The notes: a model not told the origin generated them from the letters alone. A DNA stretch of 46,572 nucleotides from Bacillus sp. MRMR6 (GCF_001940785.1 NZ_MSLS01000015.1:7248-53819), one strand, 5' to 3'; counted from the first letter of the stretch, positions 27,991 through 37,007 are shown. Program-made: numbers and translations.

Positions 27991-28152
27991 TCATCTCTTT
28001 AAAATTACGGCCCATTGAGGTGGGGTAAACAAGGTATCATATTTCATATTCTTTAAAAGACCTGCCATTTGATAGCGTTCCGTAGCAAGATACTGGGGGC
28101 GATATAAGGTTGTATCTCTATAATAAAATAATGGGTCAATGACATACATCAT
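27991..28152 (-). CDS. possible small protein of 53 residues, unknown
   Basis: A minus-strand frame starting ATGATG with a protein-like composition rich in Tyr and Leu (for example FYYRDTTLYRPQYLATERYQ and LFTPPQWAVILKR). I do not recognise it. An in-frame stop lies three codons before the start and there is no good ribosome site, so it may be a fragment of a lost gene. Confidence 0.3.
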   Translation of the reverse strand: MMYVIDPLFYYRDTTLYRPQYLATERYQMAGLLKNMKYDTLFTPPQWAVILKR

Positions 28153-28294
28153 AACGGACTATACAAGTCGTCCACTTTTCTAGTGAGCCAACAAGTCATT
28201 ATTGAAGAATTAACAAGAATAAAGTTTTATTTAAAGGAATTTTATCATATATTGTTGAAATACTCATGTGGATACACTAAAAAGGAGGTGCTTT

Positions 28295-29785
28295 GTGCGC
28301 TTCGAAAGGATAAATGATAAGTTAATCCCCAGTCTGTGTAAAACTAACTCTAGGCCTATCTCACAGTTCTCCAAAATCCCACAGTTCACGCTTAATCTAA
28401 AATACCCCATGAATGTAAACCTTCAACATCTGCTTACTGGTAAACAATTATTAATGGATGATCTTCCTTACACACTGCCAGAAATACAATCCCATTATGA
28501 GAATGGTTATATTACCTACCGAAAAGGAATTGATTACCTTACAAACCACAAACCTATTTGTGTTCGCTGTGGGAATCAAGAACAACACTGGTTTGGAAGG
28601 TTCCCTTGTTCAAGGTGTGATGAAACCTGCCATTATTGTCGTAAATGTTTAATGATGGGGAGATTGAGTGAATGTACACCGTTAATTGGCTGGAAGGGAC
28701 CAGTACCTGATTGGACTATACCAGAAAAAACTCTAGAATGGCAGGGTACATTATCTGCAGGGCAACAAGAAGCTTCAAATCGATTGAAAGAAGCCATCCA
28801 GAGTCATCAAGAATTGTTAGTATGGGCCGTGTGCGGAGCAGGAAAAACAGAGGTGCTTTTTGCCGGAATCGCAGCAGCACTTGCTGCCCTGAAAAGGGTT
28901 TGTATTGCTACACCACGTACGGATGTTGTACTAGAACTAACCCCAAGAATAAAGGCAGCATTCCCCCACACCCCGGTTGCCTCACTTTACGGCGGCAGTG
29001 AAGACCGTCACCGCTATGCACCAATAACGATTGCAACCACTCACCAGCTCCTCCGTTTCTATCAAGCTTTCGATACGATGATCTTAGACGAAGTGGATGC
29101 ATTTCCCTACACTGTAGAAGAATCGCTACAGTACGCAGTTAGTCAAGCACGAAAGCCAAAATCCTCAATGATTTATCTAACCGCAACTCCTAATGAAAAA
29201 TGGCAGAATGAATGCTTGTCTGGTAAAAGAGCTTACGTGACTATCCCTGCAAGATTCCATCGCTTTCCGCTTCCAGTACCTGAGTATGTTTGGTGTGGTA
29301 ATTGGCAGAAGCTGTTAAAAAAAAATAACCTTCCTTCAAACGTCCTCCAATGGGCAAGCATCCGTCTCAGAAATGGTAAGCAGGCCTTGCTGTTTTTCCC
29401 ACATATAGTGCAAATGGATAAAGCATTAGCTATTCTTCGCCGGCTTTCCCCAAAAATCGAAGCGGTACATGCGGAAGATCCATGGCGAAAAGAAAAAGTT
29501 CAAAAAATGCGAGATGAGCAAATTCCATTACTGCTAACAACGACCATTTTGGAACGTGGTGTAACCTTTCCAAATATTGATGTAGCTGTAATCGGGGCCG
29601 AGGATGACGTTTTTACAGAAAGTGCCCTTGTACAGATTGCTGGCAGAGCAGGACGCAGCCGTAAATTTCCAAATGGAGCTGTGACGTTTTTTCATTATGG
29701 AAAAACAAAAGAAATGGTAAAAGCAAAAAATCAAATCGAATACATGAATCGAGAAGGTAGATTGAAAGGATTAATTGATGGCTAG
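28295..29785 (+). CDS. comFA: DNA-uptake helicase ComFA
   Basis: A 496-residue superfamily 2 helicase-like ATPase that drives single-stranded DNA import during competence. A four-cysteine zinc region lies near residues 85-125 (CVRCGNQ, CSRCDETCHYCRKC). The Walker A site is CGAGKTEVL, the DEAD-type box is LDEVDAFPY, motif III is LTATPNEKW and motif VI is QIAGRAGRS. GTG 28295 is chosen because AAAAGGAGG lies six bases before it; an in-frame GTG at 28268 precedes that site. comFC follows immediately; comFB, which lies between them in B. subtilis, is absent. Confidence 0.94.
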   Translation: MRFERINDKLIPSLCKTNSRPISQFSKIPQFTLNLKYPMNVNLQHLLTGKQLLMDDLPYTLPEIQSHYENGYITYRKGIDYLTNHKPICVRCGNQEQHWFGRFPCSRCDETCHYCRKCLMMGRLSECTPLIGWKGPVPDWTIPEKTLEWQGTLSAGQQEASNRLKEAIQSHQELLVWAVCGAGKTEVLFAGIAAALAALKRVCIATPRTDVVLELTPRIKAAFPHTPVASLYGGSEDRHRYAPITIATTHQLLRFYQAFDTMILDEVDAFPYTVEESLQYAVSQARKPKSSMIYLTATPNEKWQNECLSGKRAYVTIPARFHRFPLPVPEYVWCGNWQKLLKKNNLPSNVLQWASIRLRNGKQALLFFPHIVQMDKALAILRRLSPKIEAVHAEDPWRKEKVQKMRDEQIPLLLTTTILERGVTFPNIDVAVIGAEDDVFTESALVQIAGRAGRSRKFPNGAVTFFHYGKTKEMVKAKNQIEYMNREGRLKGLIDG

Positions 29786-30511
29786 GTGGTGAAAGGGTTG
29801 TCCCTATTTAATCAAGCATATTGTTTGGTCTGTCATGAACCCCTTCGTCCTTTGATTGGCTGGAAATCGCTATTTTCTGAGGAAAGAGAACAGCATTTAT
29901 GTTTAGTGTGTGACCAAAAGCTTGTCAGGCTAGAAGGAGAAAAATGCCGAATCTGCTGCCGGTCATTTCAGTATTTAGATGATAAGTACCGCCGGGATGA
30001 TTTGTGTCATGATTGTGTTCGGTGGGAAGAGGACAATGAGTGGCAGGGGTACTTGGATAAGAATCACTCCCTCTATCTTTACAATGATTTTCTTAAAGAG
30101 ACCATGGCAAGGTTTAAATTTCGAGGTGACTATGTACTGATCAAAGTGTTTGCAGAACAAATTAAACAACTAGCTGCTAAAATAAATCCAACTAGTCATG
30201 TTCCGATCCCCTTAAGTGATGTTCGCCTTTATGAGAGGGGGTTTAATCAGGCTGAGGCATTAATATCTGAGGTCTTCAAGAAGGATTATTTGTTATCGCG
30301 GCTCCATTCAGAAAAACAGTCGAAAAAGTCCCGAACAGAAAGGATACATTTACCACAGGTATTTCAGCTTGAAATAATCCATAATCTTAAAGGAGCAAAA
30401 ATCCTGTTGTACGATGATGTCTATACAACAGGATCAACATTGAGGCATGCGGCCAAGCTCTTGAAAGAAGCCGGGGCTGCGAGTGTGGAATCCATTACGA
30501 TAGCACGATAA
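29786..30511 (+). CDS. comFC: competence protein ComFC (phosphoribosyltransferase-like)
   Basis: A 241-residue protein with an N-terminal zinc-binding region of four Cys pairs (CLVCHEPL, CLVCDQKL, CRICCRSF, CHDC) and a C-terminal PRTase fold with the PRPP-type loop LLYDDVYTTGSTL. The family is needed for DNA uptake and interacts with ComFA in studied species. It directly abuts comFA (GTG right after the TAG), so the two are co-transcribed and probably coupled. A TTG at 29798 is a possible alternative start. Confidence 0.93.
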   Translation: MVKGLSLFNQAYCLVCHEPLRPLIGWKSLFSEEREQHLCLVCDQKLVRLEGEKCRICCRSFQYLDDKYRRDDLCHDCVRWEEDNEWQGYLDKNHSLYLYNDFLKETMARFKFRGDYVLIKVFAEQIKQLAAKINPTSHVPIPLSDVRLYERGFNQAEALISEVFKKDYLLSRLHSEKQSKKSRTERIHLPQVFQLEIIHNLKGAKILLYDDVYTTGSTLRHAAKLLKEAGAASVESITIAR

Positions 30512-30520
30512 TAGTAATCA

Positions 30521-30556
30521 AAAGCATTATTGTTAGAATTTCATGTTTAATGCTTT
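30521..30556. terminator. weak convergent terminator
   Basis: AAAGCATTA pairs with TAATGCTTT across an 18-base loop that includes the stop codon of the minus-strand gene; T-rich on both ends. Confidence 0.4.
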
Positions 30557-31030
30557 TTGTGCCATTGCAATATCATTGCCTAATAATTGACCTAGGTCAT
30601 AAGATGGATATAACCCTTTTTTGTACATGTAGTTATAGATTCGTTCCTGGCCTTTGATCGCACCAGTTTGCTGCTTAACTAACACTGCTCTTAAGGCTGG
30701 AGTGGAAGTCTCTGTAATGGCAATACCAAGATTACGGATCATTGTTTTCATTAGTGATAACAAATCACCGGCATAAAAGCCGATATCTTCACGAACTTCA
30801 TCGTAGTCTCGTGCTTGATAACCTGGAGCAGATGGATAAAATTTAAGTAACTCCCGAAGATTTCCTTCTAAATCGTTAATTGTTTTTCGGTAGATTTCCT
30901 TGAGTTCCTGGTCTGGTAAATTTTTAAAAGCCATTTTAAGTTTCATTAAACTGTTTGATTGAAAGGCAACCAACTCATGCAATTCTAGAGTTTCGTGCCA
31001 GGCAAGTGTTTTTCTATCTTGAATTTCCAT
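30533..31030 (-). CDS. CotF-like spore coat protein
   Basis: A 165-residue helical protein. Features such as WHETLELHELVAFQSNSLMK near the start and LYPSYDLGQLLGNDIAMAQKAL near the end resemble the ferritin-like CotF family of spore coat proteins (also YhcQ). GGAGG precedes its ATG. It lies between comFC and hpf, exactly where B. subtilis carries its large flagellar block. A dyad resembling two Spo0A boxes lies about 155 bases upstream. The family call is from pattern recognition and should be confirmed by a profile search. Confidence 0.65.
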   Translation of the reverse strand: MEIQDRKTLAWHETLELHELVAFQSNSLMKLKMAFKNLPDQELKEIYRKTINDLEGNLRELLKFYPSAPGYQARDYDEVREDIGFYAGDLLSLMKTMIRNLGIAITETSTPALRAVLVKQQTGAIKGQERIYNYMYKKGLYPSYDLGQLLGNDIAMAQKALNMKF

Positions 31031-31184
31031 TTTGTGTCCTCCAATTCAAAATTTCATCCCTGTAAGTCTATTCAAAACGCTTTTAAGTGGTATTTTGTCC
31101 CTATTAGTAATAGACTGTAATTGAAGGAGTCTTCATCATGAAGGCGATTTCAATATTACCTGCTTAATACTATTTTCCCTATGT

Positions 31185-31206
31185 TTTTGTCGATAAATCG
31201 ACAAAA
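31185..31206. promoter_or_regulatory. 22-bp palindrome resembling paired Spo0A boxes
   Basis: TTTTGTCGAT, two bases, ATCGACAAAA: perfect 10-bp arms. Each arm matches the Spo0A box TTTGTCGAA except at the last base. It lies 11 bases before the predicted -35 of hpf. Confidence 0.45.
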
Positions 31207-31216
31207 TTATTATCGT

Positions 31217-31251
31217 GATTTAGCAGGATATTCATAGGGTAAAATAGAAAT
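31217..31251 (+). promoter_or_regulatory. overlapping SigB-like and SigH-like promoters of hpf
   Basis: SigB-like: GATTTA (31217-31222), 14 bases, GGGTAA (31237-31242). SigH-like: GCAGGATAT (31223-31231), 12 bases, ATAGAAAT (31244-31251). In B. subtilis the orthologue yvyD is known to be controlled by both factors. Confidence 0.5.
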
Positions 31252-31286
31252 GTATCTACATAGGAATATAAAGGAGGAGTCCACTA

Positions 31287-31835
31287 ATGAATTATAACGT
31301 TCGTGGTGAAAACATTGAGGTAACTCCAGCAATTAGAGAATACGTTGAGAAGAAAATTTCTAAATTGGAACGCTATTTTACAGAAGCACCAAAGGCAAAG
31401 GTAAATGTGAATTTAAGATTCAATCAAGATAAAACATCAAAGGTAGAGGTAACGATCCCAATGCCTCACCTCGTACTTCGAGCTGAAGAAACAAATACTG
31501 ATATGTATGCAGGAATTGACTTAATTACAGATAAGCTTGAGCGTCAAATTCGCAAGCATAAAACAAAAGTAAACCGGAAATTCCGTGAAAAAGGTGATTT
31601 ACCAAATACATTTGCAACTTCCGAAACACCAGAAATTGTTGATGTAGATGAAGATGATCTTGAACTAGTCCGTACAAAGCGCTTCGACCTTAAACCAATG
31701 GATAGCGAAGAAGCGATTCTGCAAATGAACCTGCTTGGCCACAGCTTCTATGTATTTACAAATGCTGAATCTAATCGTACAAATGTTGTATACAAGCGGA
31801 AAGATGGCCGCTACGGCTTGATTGAAGCTCAATAA
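31287..31835 (+). CDS. hpf: ribosome hibernation promoting factor, long form
   Basis: A 182-residue long HPF. The N-terminal S30AE domain starts MNYNVRGENIEVTPAIREYV and the C-terminal dimerization domain contains VRTKRFDLKPMDSEEAILQM, HSFYVFTN and VVYKRKDGRYGLIE. It joins 70S ribosomes into inactive 100S dimers in stationary phase or stress. AAGGAGGAG precedes the ATG and a strong terminator follows. In B. subtilis it lies directly before secA on the same strand; here secA is inverted and about 2.7 kb away. Confidence 0.96.
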   Translation: MNYNVRGENIEVTPAIREYVEKKISKLERYFTEAPKAKVNVNLRFNQDKTSKVEVTIPMPHLVLRAEETNTDMYAGIDLITDKLERQIRKHKTKVNRKFREKGDLPNTFATSETPEIVDVDEDDLELVRTKRFDLKPMDSEEAILQMNLLGHSFYVFTNAESNRTNVVYKRKDGRYGLIEAQ

Positions 31836-31846
31836 TCATTTTTTTA

Positions 31847-31879
31847 AAACGCAGCCCCTAATATGTGGCTGCGTTTTTT
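31847..31879 (+). terminator. terminator after hpf
   Basis: AAACGCAGCC, ten-base loop, GGCTGCGTTT, then TTTTATTA. Confidence 0.85.
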
Positions 31880-32050
31880 ATTACTTTTTATGGTACAAAC
31901 AAATATCAAATTAAGTATCCCATCTTAAAGTTAGAAAATGGGAAATGGTATTTTTACAAAGGAGGAGTTAGACAAACAGGCTGGATCCTTGACTCGAACA
32001 AGTGGTACTTCTTAGACAAAAATGGTGTCATGCAAACAGGTTGGATTTAA
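31865..32050 (+). pseudogene. 3' remnant of a cell-wall-binding-repeat protein
   Basis: The frame encodes two repeats of the choline-binding-like CW_binding_1 type (GKWYFYKGGVRQTGW and NKWYFLDKNGVMQTGW) and then stops. It has no plausible start; it begins inside the hpf terminator. A terminator follows directly. I read it as the surviving end of a secreted wall protein. It could be a small expressed peptide only if an unusual start is used. Confidence 0.5.
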
Positions 32051-32074
32051 AACGCCATTGGAAGGCGTTTTTTT
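32049..32074 (+). terminator. terminator after the wall-binding remnant
   Basis: AAAACGCC, loop ATTGGAA, GGCGTTTT, then T-run. Confidence 0.8.
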
Positions 32075-32275
32075 GTTAGCTCGTTATAAAAGCCGCCTGC
32101 TATTTCAATATACTAATTTTCAAATATTCTATATAATATGAATAATAGAAAGAGGTGTTAAATACAAATCACTGCATGATCCAGAAACAGGGTGTTTTAA
32201 TGGGAGGAACTGAATCTCGAACAGATTGTTCCATTGCCGCTTGGTAACATTAAGGTATATAAGGAGGCTATAAAT

Positions 32276-33121
32276 ATGACATTTTCTATTGTTGGTTACG
32301 ATCCAATTGAAAAAGAATGGGGGATCGCAACACAGTCGAAGTTTTTGGGAGTAGGCGCAGTTGTTCCGTGGGCACGCGCCGGTGCAGGAGCGGTCGCAAC
32401 ACAATCATATGCAAATACAGCCTATGGTCCGAAAGCACTTGAATTAATGGAGCAAGGCAAAACAGCTCAGGAAACACTAGAACTGCTCATTGAGGATGAT
32501 CCAGACAGAGAAATGCGCCAGGTCGGTCTCATTGATGCAAGTGGGAATGCAGCTACCTTTACTGGGAAAGAATGCTATGATTGGGCCGGCGGGTTGACAG
32601 GCACTCATTTTGCAGCACAAGGAAATATCTTAGTAGATGAACAAACGGTTTCTGAGATGGCTCGTGCGTACACAGATACAAAAGGTTCCCTTGCAGATAA
32701 GCTTCTTGCGGCTCTTGATGCCGGCCAGGAAGCGGGAGGAGACAGCAGAGGGCAACAGTCTGCAGCGCTTTATATTGTAAAGGAGAAGGGTGGTTATGGG
32801 GGCTTTAATGACCGCTTTATCGACCTGAGAGTGGATGAACATCCAGAGCCAATAAAGGAATTAATTCGAATTTACCAGCTCCAACAACTGTATTTTGCTC
32901 CTTCAAAGCCCGAAAGAGTCGTGCAGGTAGAAGGGGATATTAAACAAGAGCTCAAAGAGCAGCTTGTTAAATGGAATTACTTAGGAAGCATTGTAGCGGG
33001 CGACGAGGAGATTAATAAAGCCCTTAAGTCATTTATTCATACAGAAAACTTTGAAATGCGTGAACAAAAAGCAGGACTAATCGACTTAGAAATTCTTGAC
33101 TTTATGAAGAAGAATAGGTAA
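32276..33121 (+). CDS. DUF1028 family protein
   Basis: A 281-residue protein. The N-terminal ~200 residues match the DUF1028 pattern: MTFSIVGYDPIEKEWGIATQS, VVPWARAGAGAVATQSYAN, GLIDASGNAATFTG and HFAAQGNILV. The fold is thought to be related to N-terminal nucleophile hydrolases, but no activity is established and I do not assign one. The C-terminal ~80 residues are helical. ATG 32276 follows AAGGAGG; an earlier in-frame start at 32234 has no site. A small hairpin block (about 32199-32234) lies in the leader. The gene stands alone with its own terminator. Confidence 0.8.
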   Translation: MTFSIVGYDPIEKEWGIATQSKFLGVGAVVPWARAGAGAVATQSYANTAYGPKALELMEQGKTAQETLELLIEDDPDREMRQVGLIDASGNAATFTGKECYDWAGGLTGTHFAAQGNILVDEQTVSEMARAYTDTKGSLADKLLAALDAGQEAGGDSRGQQSAALYIVKEKGGYGGFNDRFIDLRVDEHPEPIKELIRIYQLQQLYFAPSKPERVVQVEGDIKQELKEQLVKWNYLGSIVAGDEEINKALKSFIHTENFEMREQKAGLIDLEILDFMKKNR

Positions 33122-33129
33122 ATACACAC

Positions 33130-33158
33130 GCCCTCCATTGGATTTTGGAGGGCATTTT
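33130..33158 (+). terminator. terminator after the DUF1028 gene
   Basis: GCCCTCCA, eight-base loop, TGGAGGGC, then ATTTTATTTT. Confidence 0.8.
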
Positions 33159-33295
33159 ATTTTGAAATAGAAAGTGGAAGAGAGGAATTGTTGGGTTTCC
33201 AGTTATCTGTAAAATATTTTTTGATAAATACCCACATAAGTGATGACAGGATGACGTAGTTTTTAATAGAAAAAGATTAGGAGGCAAATAGTGAC

Positions 33296-34363
33296 ATGAA
33301 AAACAAAAAAATGACATCTTTATTAACGAGCGGTATGCTCGCTTCAACACTTGTTTTTTCTGTAGGGGTTGGTTCAGTATTTGCAAATGAAAGTACGGAA
33401 TCAATTGAGGAAACGGTACAGGTGGATTTAGTAACAGAGACAATTGAAGATGAAGGACAAGCTACTGAGGGAATCATTGATTTACAAGATGGAGAAGCAA
33501 CTGAGGAAGAGGTAAAAGAAGAGGATGCTGTCTTAGGTAATGCAGAAGTTACAGCGGAAGAAGAAGTAAAGGCACCTTCTCTTGTTCCTGGTGATTTCTT
33601 CTACTTTGTTAAGACCATGACAGAAAAAATCCGTCTTGCTTTTACGTTTAATGATTATAAAGAAGCAGAGCTTTTAGCAGAATTTACGGCTGAACGTATT
33701 GCTGAGGCGAATGCTTTAATTGCCGAAGGTCAAACAGAAGAGGCAGAAGCGCTTTTACAAAAAGCGATAGAGACTCAAGAGCAAGCAAATGAATCATTAC
33801 CTGAAGTAGCAGAGGCTGATACAAAAGAAGCTGTTGAAGGTGAAGAAACAGAAGCAGCAGAAGTTGAGAGCAAGCTAGCTCATAATATTGATGCATTATT
33901 GGTGGTGCTTGCAAAGGTTGAAAATCCAAGAGCACAACAAGCAATCATGAAAAACATTCAAAAAACCTTTGTAAAACTAGAAAAGAAGGCTGTTAGATTA
34001 CAAGAAAAAGATGCTAAGTTTGCAGAAAAAATGGCAGAATTAGAGGGTAAGGTATCTGATGAAGTTACTGTAGGGGAAGAAGCTGCAGTCAAAAAGGAAA
34101 AGTATAAAAAGCAAAAGAGCGAAGTGCCAGTTGTTGAAGAATTCGTTGTTGAAGAATCTACAGAAGCAAATGCAGAGCAGACTGAAAAAGTAAATAAGGG
34201 ACAAGAAAAGAAAGCAGAAGCTCTTGAGAATGCAGGCGAAAAGAAAAACGCTGGAACTGCTAAAGTAGAAGAAAAGAAAAATAATGCAGGTAACAATGGC
34301 AAAGGGAACCAATCTCAAGGTAATAAGGGTCAAGGAAACAAAGGCGAAGGTAATGGTAAATAG
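33296..34363 (+). CDS. secreted DUF5667-type protein with Lys/Glu-rich tail
   Basis: A 355-residue protein. The N-terminus is a signal peptide (basic MKNKKM, hydrophobic core, cleavage near SVFANE at residue ~31). An acidic linker follows. Residues ~100-165 have the DUF5667 pattern: LVPGDFFYFVKTMTEKIRLAFTF read with the helical AELLAEFTAERIAEANALI. The rest is charged and helical, ending in a low-complexity Gly/Asn/Lys tail (GNKGQGNKGEGNGK). The function is unknown; such proteins are exported and probably wall-associated. Codon use and length are normal for the region. AGGAGG lies 12 bases before the ATG, a long spacing. Confidence 0.75.
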   Translation: MKNKKMTSLLTSGMLASTLVFSVGVGSVFANESTESIEETVQVDLVTETIEDEGQATEGIIDLQDGEATEEEVKEEDAVLGNAEVTAEEEVKAPSLVPGDFFYFVKTMTEKIRLAFTFNDYKEAELLAEFTAERIAEANALIAEGQTEEAEALLQKAIETQEQANESLPEVAEADTKEAVEGEETEAAEVESKLAHNIDALLVVLAKVENPRAQQAIMKNIQKTFVKLEKKAVRLQEKDAKFAEKMAELEGKVSDEVTVGEEAAVKKEKYKKQKSEVPVVEEFVVEESTEANAEQTEKVNKGQEKKAEALENAGEKKNAGTAKVEEKKNNAGNNGKGNQSQGNKGQGNKGEGNGK

Positions 34364-34373
34364 CTAAAAAATT

Positions 34374-34403
34374 AGGTGTACCGAAATTCGGGACACCTTT
34401 TTC
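34374..34403 (+). terminator. terminator after the DUF5667 gene
   Basis: AGGTGT and ACACCT outer arms with inner CCGAA/TTCGG, followed by TTTTTCT. Confidence 0.75.
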
Positions 34404-34458
34404 TATCTTACTACTGGCGTAATACAAATGAACCTTTCAAAGAAAGTAACATACAGAA

Positions 34459-34482
34459 GAGGGTCGGCAGCAGCCGACCCTC
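34459..34482 (-). terminator. terminator after secA
   Basis: A perfect 10-bp stem GAGGGTCGGC/GCCGACCCTC with loop AGCA; on the minus strand the following TTCTGTATG is only moderately U-rich. Confidence 0.65.
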
Positions 34483-34493
34483 CAACACTTTTA

Positions 34494-37007
34494 TTATTTC
34501 GCTGCTCCACAGCAGTTTTTATATTTCTTACCGCTACCACAAATACATGGATCGTTACGTCCAACATTGATTTGGTTGACCTTCGGCTTCTTTTTAACAG
34601 GTTCACCATCATCTTTAGGATGAACAGCCTGCCCTTTTGCAACCTCTTGACGTTCCAGATTATTGCGGATTTCTGCCTTCATAATGTACTTAGATGCTTC
34701 TTCTTCGATTGAATGAATCATTGCTTCAAACATTGCAAACCCTTCATGCTGATATTCACGAAGTGGATCGATTTGTCCATAAGCACGGAGGTGAATTCCT
34801 TGGCGAAGCTGGTCCATCGCGTCGATATGATCAATCCATTTTGTATCAACAGCACGCAGCGTAACAACCTTCTCAAATTCACGCATTTGCTCCTGTGAAA
34901 GCAGTTGTTCTTTCTCATCGTACCGTTCTTTCACCTTTGCAAAAATCGTTTCGTTTATTTCTCTAGGATCTTTCCCGCGTAAAGAATCAACAGTGACATC
35001 TCCTTCATGCAGCAGATTAGCATTGACGTAATCAATGATCGCCTGAAGATTCCAAGCTTCTTCATCCTCATGCTTAGAAGCATGTGCATCAACAATACGT
35101 TGAAGGGTTGAAACAATCATCTTTTCAACAATTTCACGTAAGTTTTCTGATTCCATTACTTCGTCACGCTGAGTATAAATGATTTCGCGCTGTTGACGAA
35201 GTACATCGTCATATTGTAGAAGCTGTTTACGTGCATCAAAGTTGTTGCCTTCAACACGTTTCTGCGCTGATTCTACAGCTCTTGAAACCATTTTACTTTG
35301 GATTGGCTGAGTATCATCCATTCCCAATCGCTCCATCATTGCCTTCATATTATCAGAGCCAAAACGGCGCATTAGTTCATCTTCCATTGATAAGTAGAAC
35401 TGAGTAACCCCTGGGTCACCCTGACGACCAGAACGACCACGCAGCTGATTATCAATTCGTCGGCTTTCATGGCGCTCCGTACCGATTACGGCAAGGCCGC
35501 CTAATTCTTTCACACCTTCACCCAGCTTAATATCTGTACCACGTCCGGCCATATTCGTTGCAATTGTTACGGATCCTTGCTGGCCTGCTTCAGCAATGAT
35601 TTCCGCTTCGCGCTCATGGTTTTTTGCATTCAAGATATTGTGGTGAATTCGTTTTTTAAATAAATAGGTAGAAATTAATTCAGAAGTTTCAATGGCAACC
35701 GTACCAACTAGCACTGGCTGTCCCTTTTTATTACGCTCTGCGATATCTTCAACAACTGCTTTAAACTTACCGTCCATGGACGCATAGATTAAATCCGGGC
35801 GGTCATCACGAGTAATCGGTCTATTCGTTGGGATGACGATAACATTCATATTATAAATGTTACGGAATTCTTCCTCTTCCGTTTTCGCAGTACCCGTCAT
35901 ACCAGCAAGCTTTTCATACATCCGGAAGTAGTTTTGGAAGGTAATCGTCGCCATTGTCATGCTTTCGTTTTGCACTTCCAGCCCTTCTTTGGCTTCAATT
36001 GCCTGATGCAGCCCTTCGCTATAGCGGCGGCCCTTCATCATCCGTCCAGTGAACTGGTCAACAATGACAATTTCGCCGTCCTGTACCACATAATCTACAT
36101 CTAAATGCATACTTACATTGGCTTTTAACGCCTGGTTAATATGATGGTTTAAAGTAACATGTGAAATATCAAATAGGTTTTCAATTCCGAAGGCTTTTTC
36201 GGCTTTACTGATACCTTCCTCAGTAAGCATAACGCCTTTTGTTTTTTCATCATAAGTAAAATCTTTATCTTTTGTTAAAGTCCTTACAAACGCGTTAGCT
36301 TGAATATATAGGACTGTCGACTTCTCAGCAGAACCAGAAATAATTAATGGCGTACGTGCCTCATCAATTAAGATGGAGTCAACTTCATCAATGACCGCAT
36401 AAAAAAGCGGACGCTGAACCTTTTGCTCTTTATAGAGAACCATATTGTCACGAAGATAATCGAAACCAAATTCGTTGTTTGTACCATAAGTAATATCGCA
36501 AGCGTAGGCTTCCTGCTTCTCTTCCTTTGACATGCTGTTTAAGTTAAGCCCAACTGTCAAGCCTAAAAATTGATAGAGCTGTCCCATTTCTGTCGCGTCA
36601 CGGCTTACTAAGTATTCGTTAACGGTAACAACGTGAACACCTTTGCCAGAAAGTGCATTCAAATAAACAGGCATAGTCGCAGTAAGAGTTTTACCTTCCC
36701 CCGTCTTCATCTCGGATATATTACCTTCATGAAGTGAAATACCACCCATTAACTGAACATGATAGGGATATAAGCCCAGAACCCGCTTTGCTCCCTCACG
36801 AACAACAGCAAATGCTTCAACAAGCAAATCATCAAGAGATTCCCCTTTTTGATAACGCGCCTTAAATTCTTCTGTTTTTTCGCGAAGTTGATCGTCTGTA
36901 AGTTTTTCAGTATCAGCGGCAATTGCATCTATTTTATTTGCCAGTTTGTCCAACCTCTTAAGCTCGCGCTTATTTAAGTCAAACACTTTATTTAAGATCC
37001 CCATCAT
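34494..37007 (-). CDS. secA: protein translocase ATPase SecA
   Basis: An 837-residue motor of the Sec pathway. The N-terminus [19 protein letters not shown] matches the family start; in-frame codons further upstream to 37076 add residues not found in SecA. Motifs: MKTGEGKTL (Walker A), [18 protein letters not shown] (Walker B region), [12 protein letters not shown] and [13 protein letters not shown] (motifs V and VI). The C-terminal zinc segment is [22 protein letters not shown] lies upstream. The gene is on the minus strand, opposite to hpf and prfB, unlike B. subtilis where the three are co-directional. Confidence 0.97.
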   Translation of the reverse strand: MMGILNKVFDLNKRELKRLDKLANKIDAIAADTEKLTDDQLREKTEEFKARYQKGESLDDLLVEAFAVVREGAKRVLGLYPYHVQLMGGISLHEGNISEMKTGEGKTLTATMPVYLNALSGKGVHVVTVNEYLVSRDATEMGQLYQFLGLTVGLNLNSMSKEEKQEAYACDITYGTNNEFGFDYLRDNMVLYKEQKVQRPLFYAVIDEVDSILIDEARTPLIISGSAEKSTVLYIQANAFVRTLTKDKDFTYDEKTKGVMLTEEGISKAEKAFGIENLFDISHVTLNHHINQALKANVSMHLDVDYVVQDGEIVIVDQFTGRMMKGRRYSEGLHQAIEAKEGLEVQNESMTMATITFQNYFRMYEKLAGMTGTAKTEEEEFRNIYNMNVIVIPTNRPITRDDRPDLIYASMDGKFKAVVEDIAERNKKGQPVLVGTVAIETSELISTYLFKKRIHHNILNAKNHEREAEIIAEAGQQGSVTIATNMAGRGTDIKLGEGVKELGGLAVIGTERHESRRIDNQLRGRSGRQGDPGVTQFYLSMEDELMRRFGSDNMKAMMERLGMDDTQPIQSKMVSRAVESAQKRVEGNNFDARKQLLQYDDVLRQQREIIYTQRDEVMESENLREIVEKMIVSTLQRIVDAHASKHEDEEAWNLQAIIDYVNANLLHEGDVTVDSLRGKDPREINETIFAKVKERYDEKEQLLSQEQMREFEKVVTLRAVDTKWIDHIDAMDQLRQGIHLRAYGQIDPLREYQHEGFAMFEAMIHSIEEEASKYIMKAEIRNNLERQEVAKGQAVHPKDDGEPVKKKPKVNQINVGRNDPCICGSGKKYKNCCGAAK

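Larger units (their letters stand above)
27836..28294. other. intergenic region of 459 bases before comFA
   Basis: It holds a weak terminator, a GC-rich stem-loop (27915-27963) and a 53-codon minus-strand frame (27991-28152). The last 140 bases are AT-rich and probably contain the comFA promoter, but no clear hexamers or ComK box could be fixed by eye. Confidence 0.5.

Noticed and set aside
31138..31167. Nine-codon frame with a good ribosome site between the CotF-like gene and hpf
   Set aside because: Too short to support as a gene, not rich in a regulatory amino acid, and upstream of the hpf promoter elements.
32199..32234. Hairpin blocks in the DUF1028 leader considered as a T-box or other riboswitch
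   Set aside because: No T-box core, no terminator/antiterminator pair and no known riboswitch motif was recognised.
33684..34333. Long minus-strand frames opposite the DUF5667 gene
   Set aside because: Shadows caused by Glu/Lys-rich codons; low-complexity Leu/Phe/Ser products without starts or ribosome sites.
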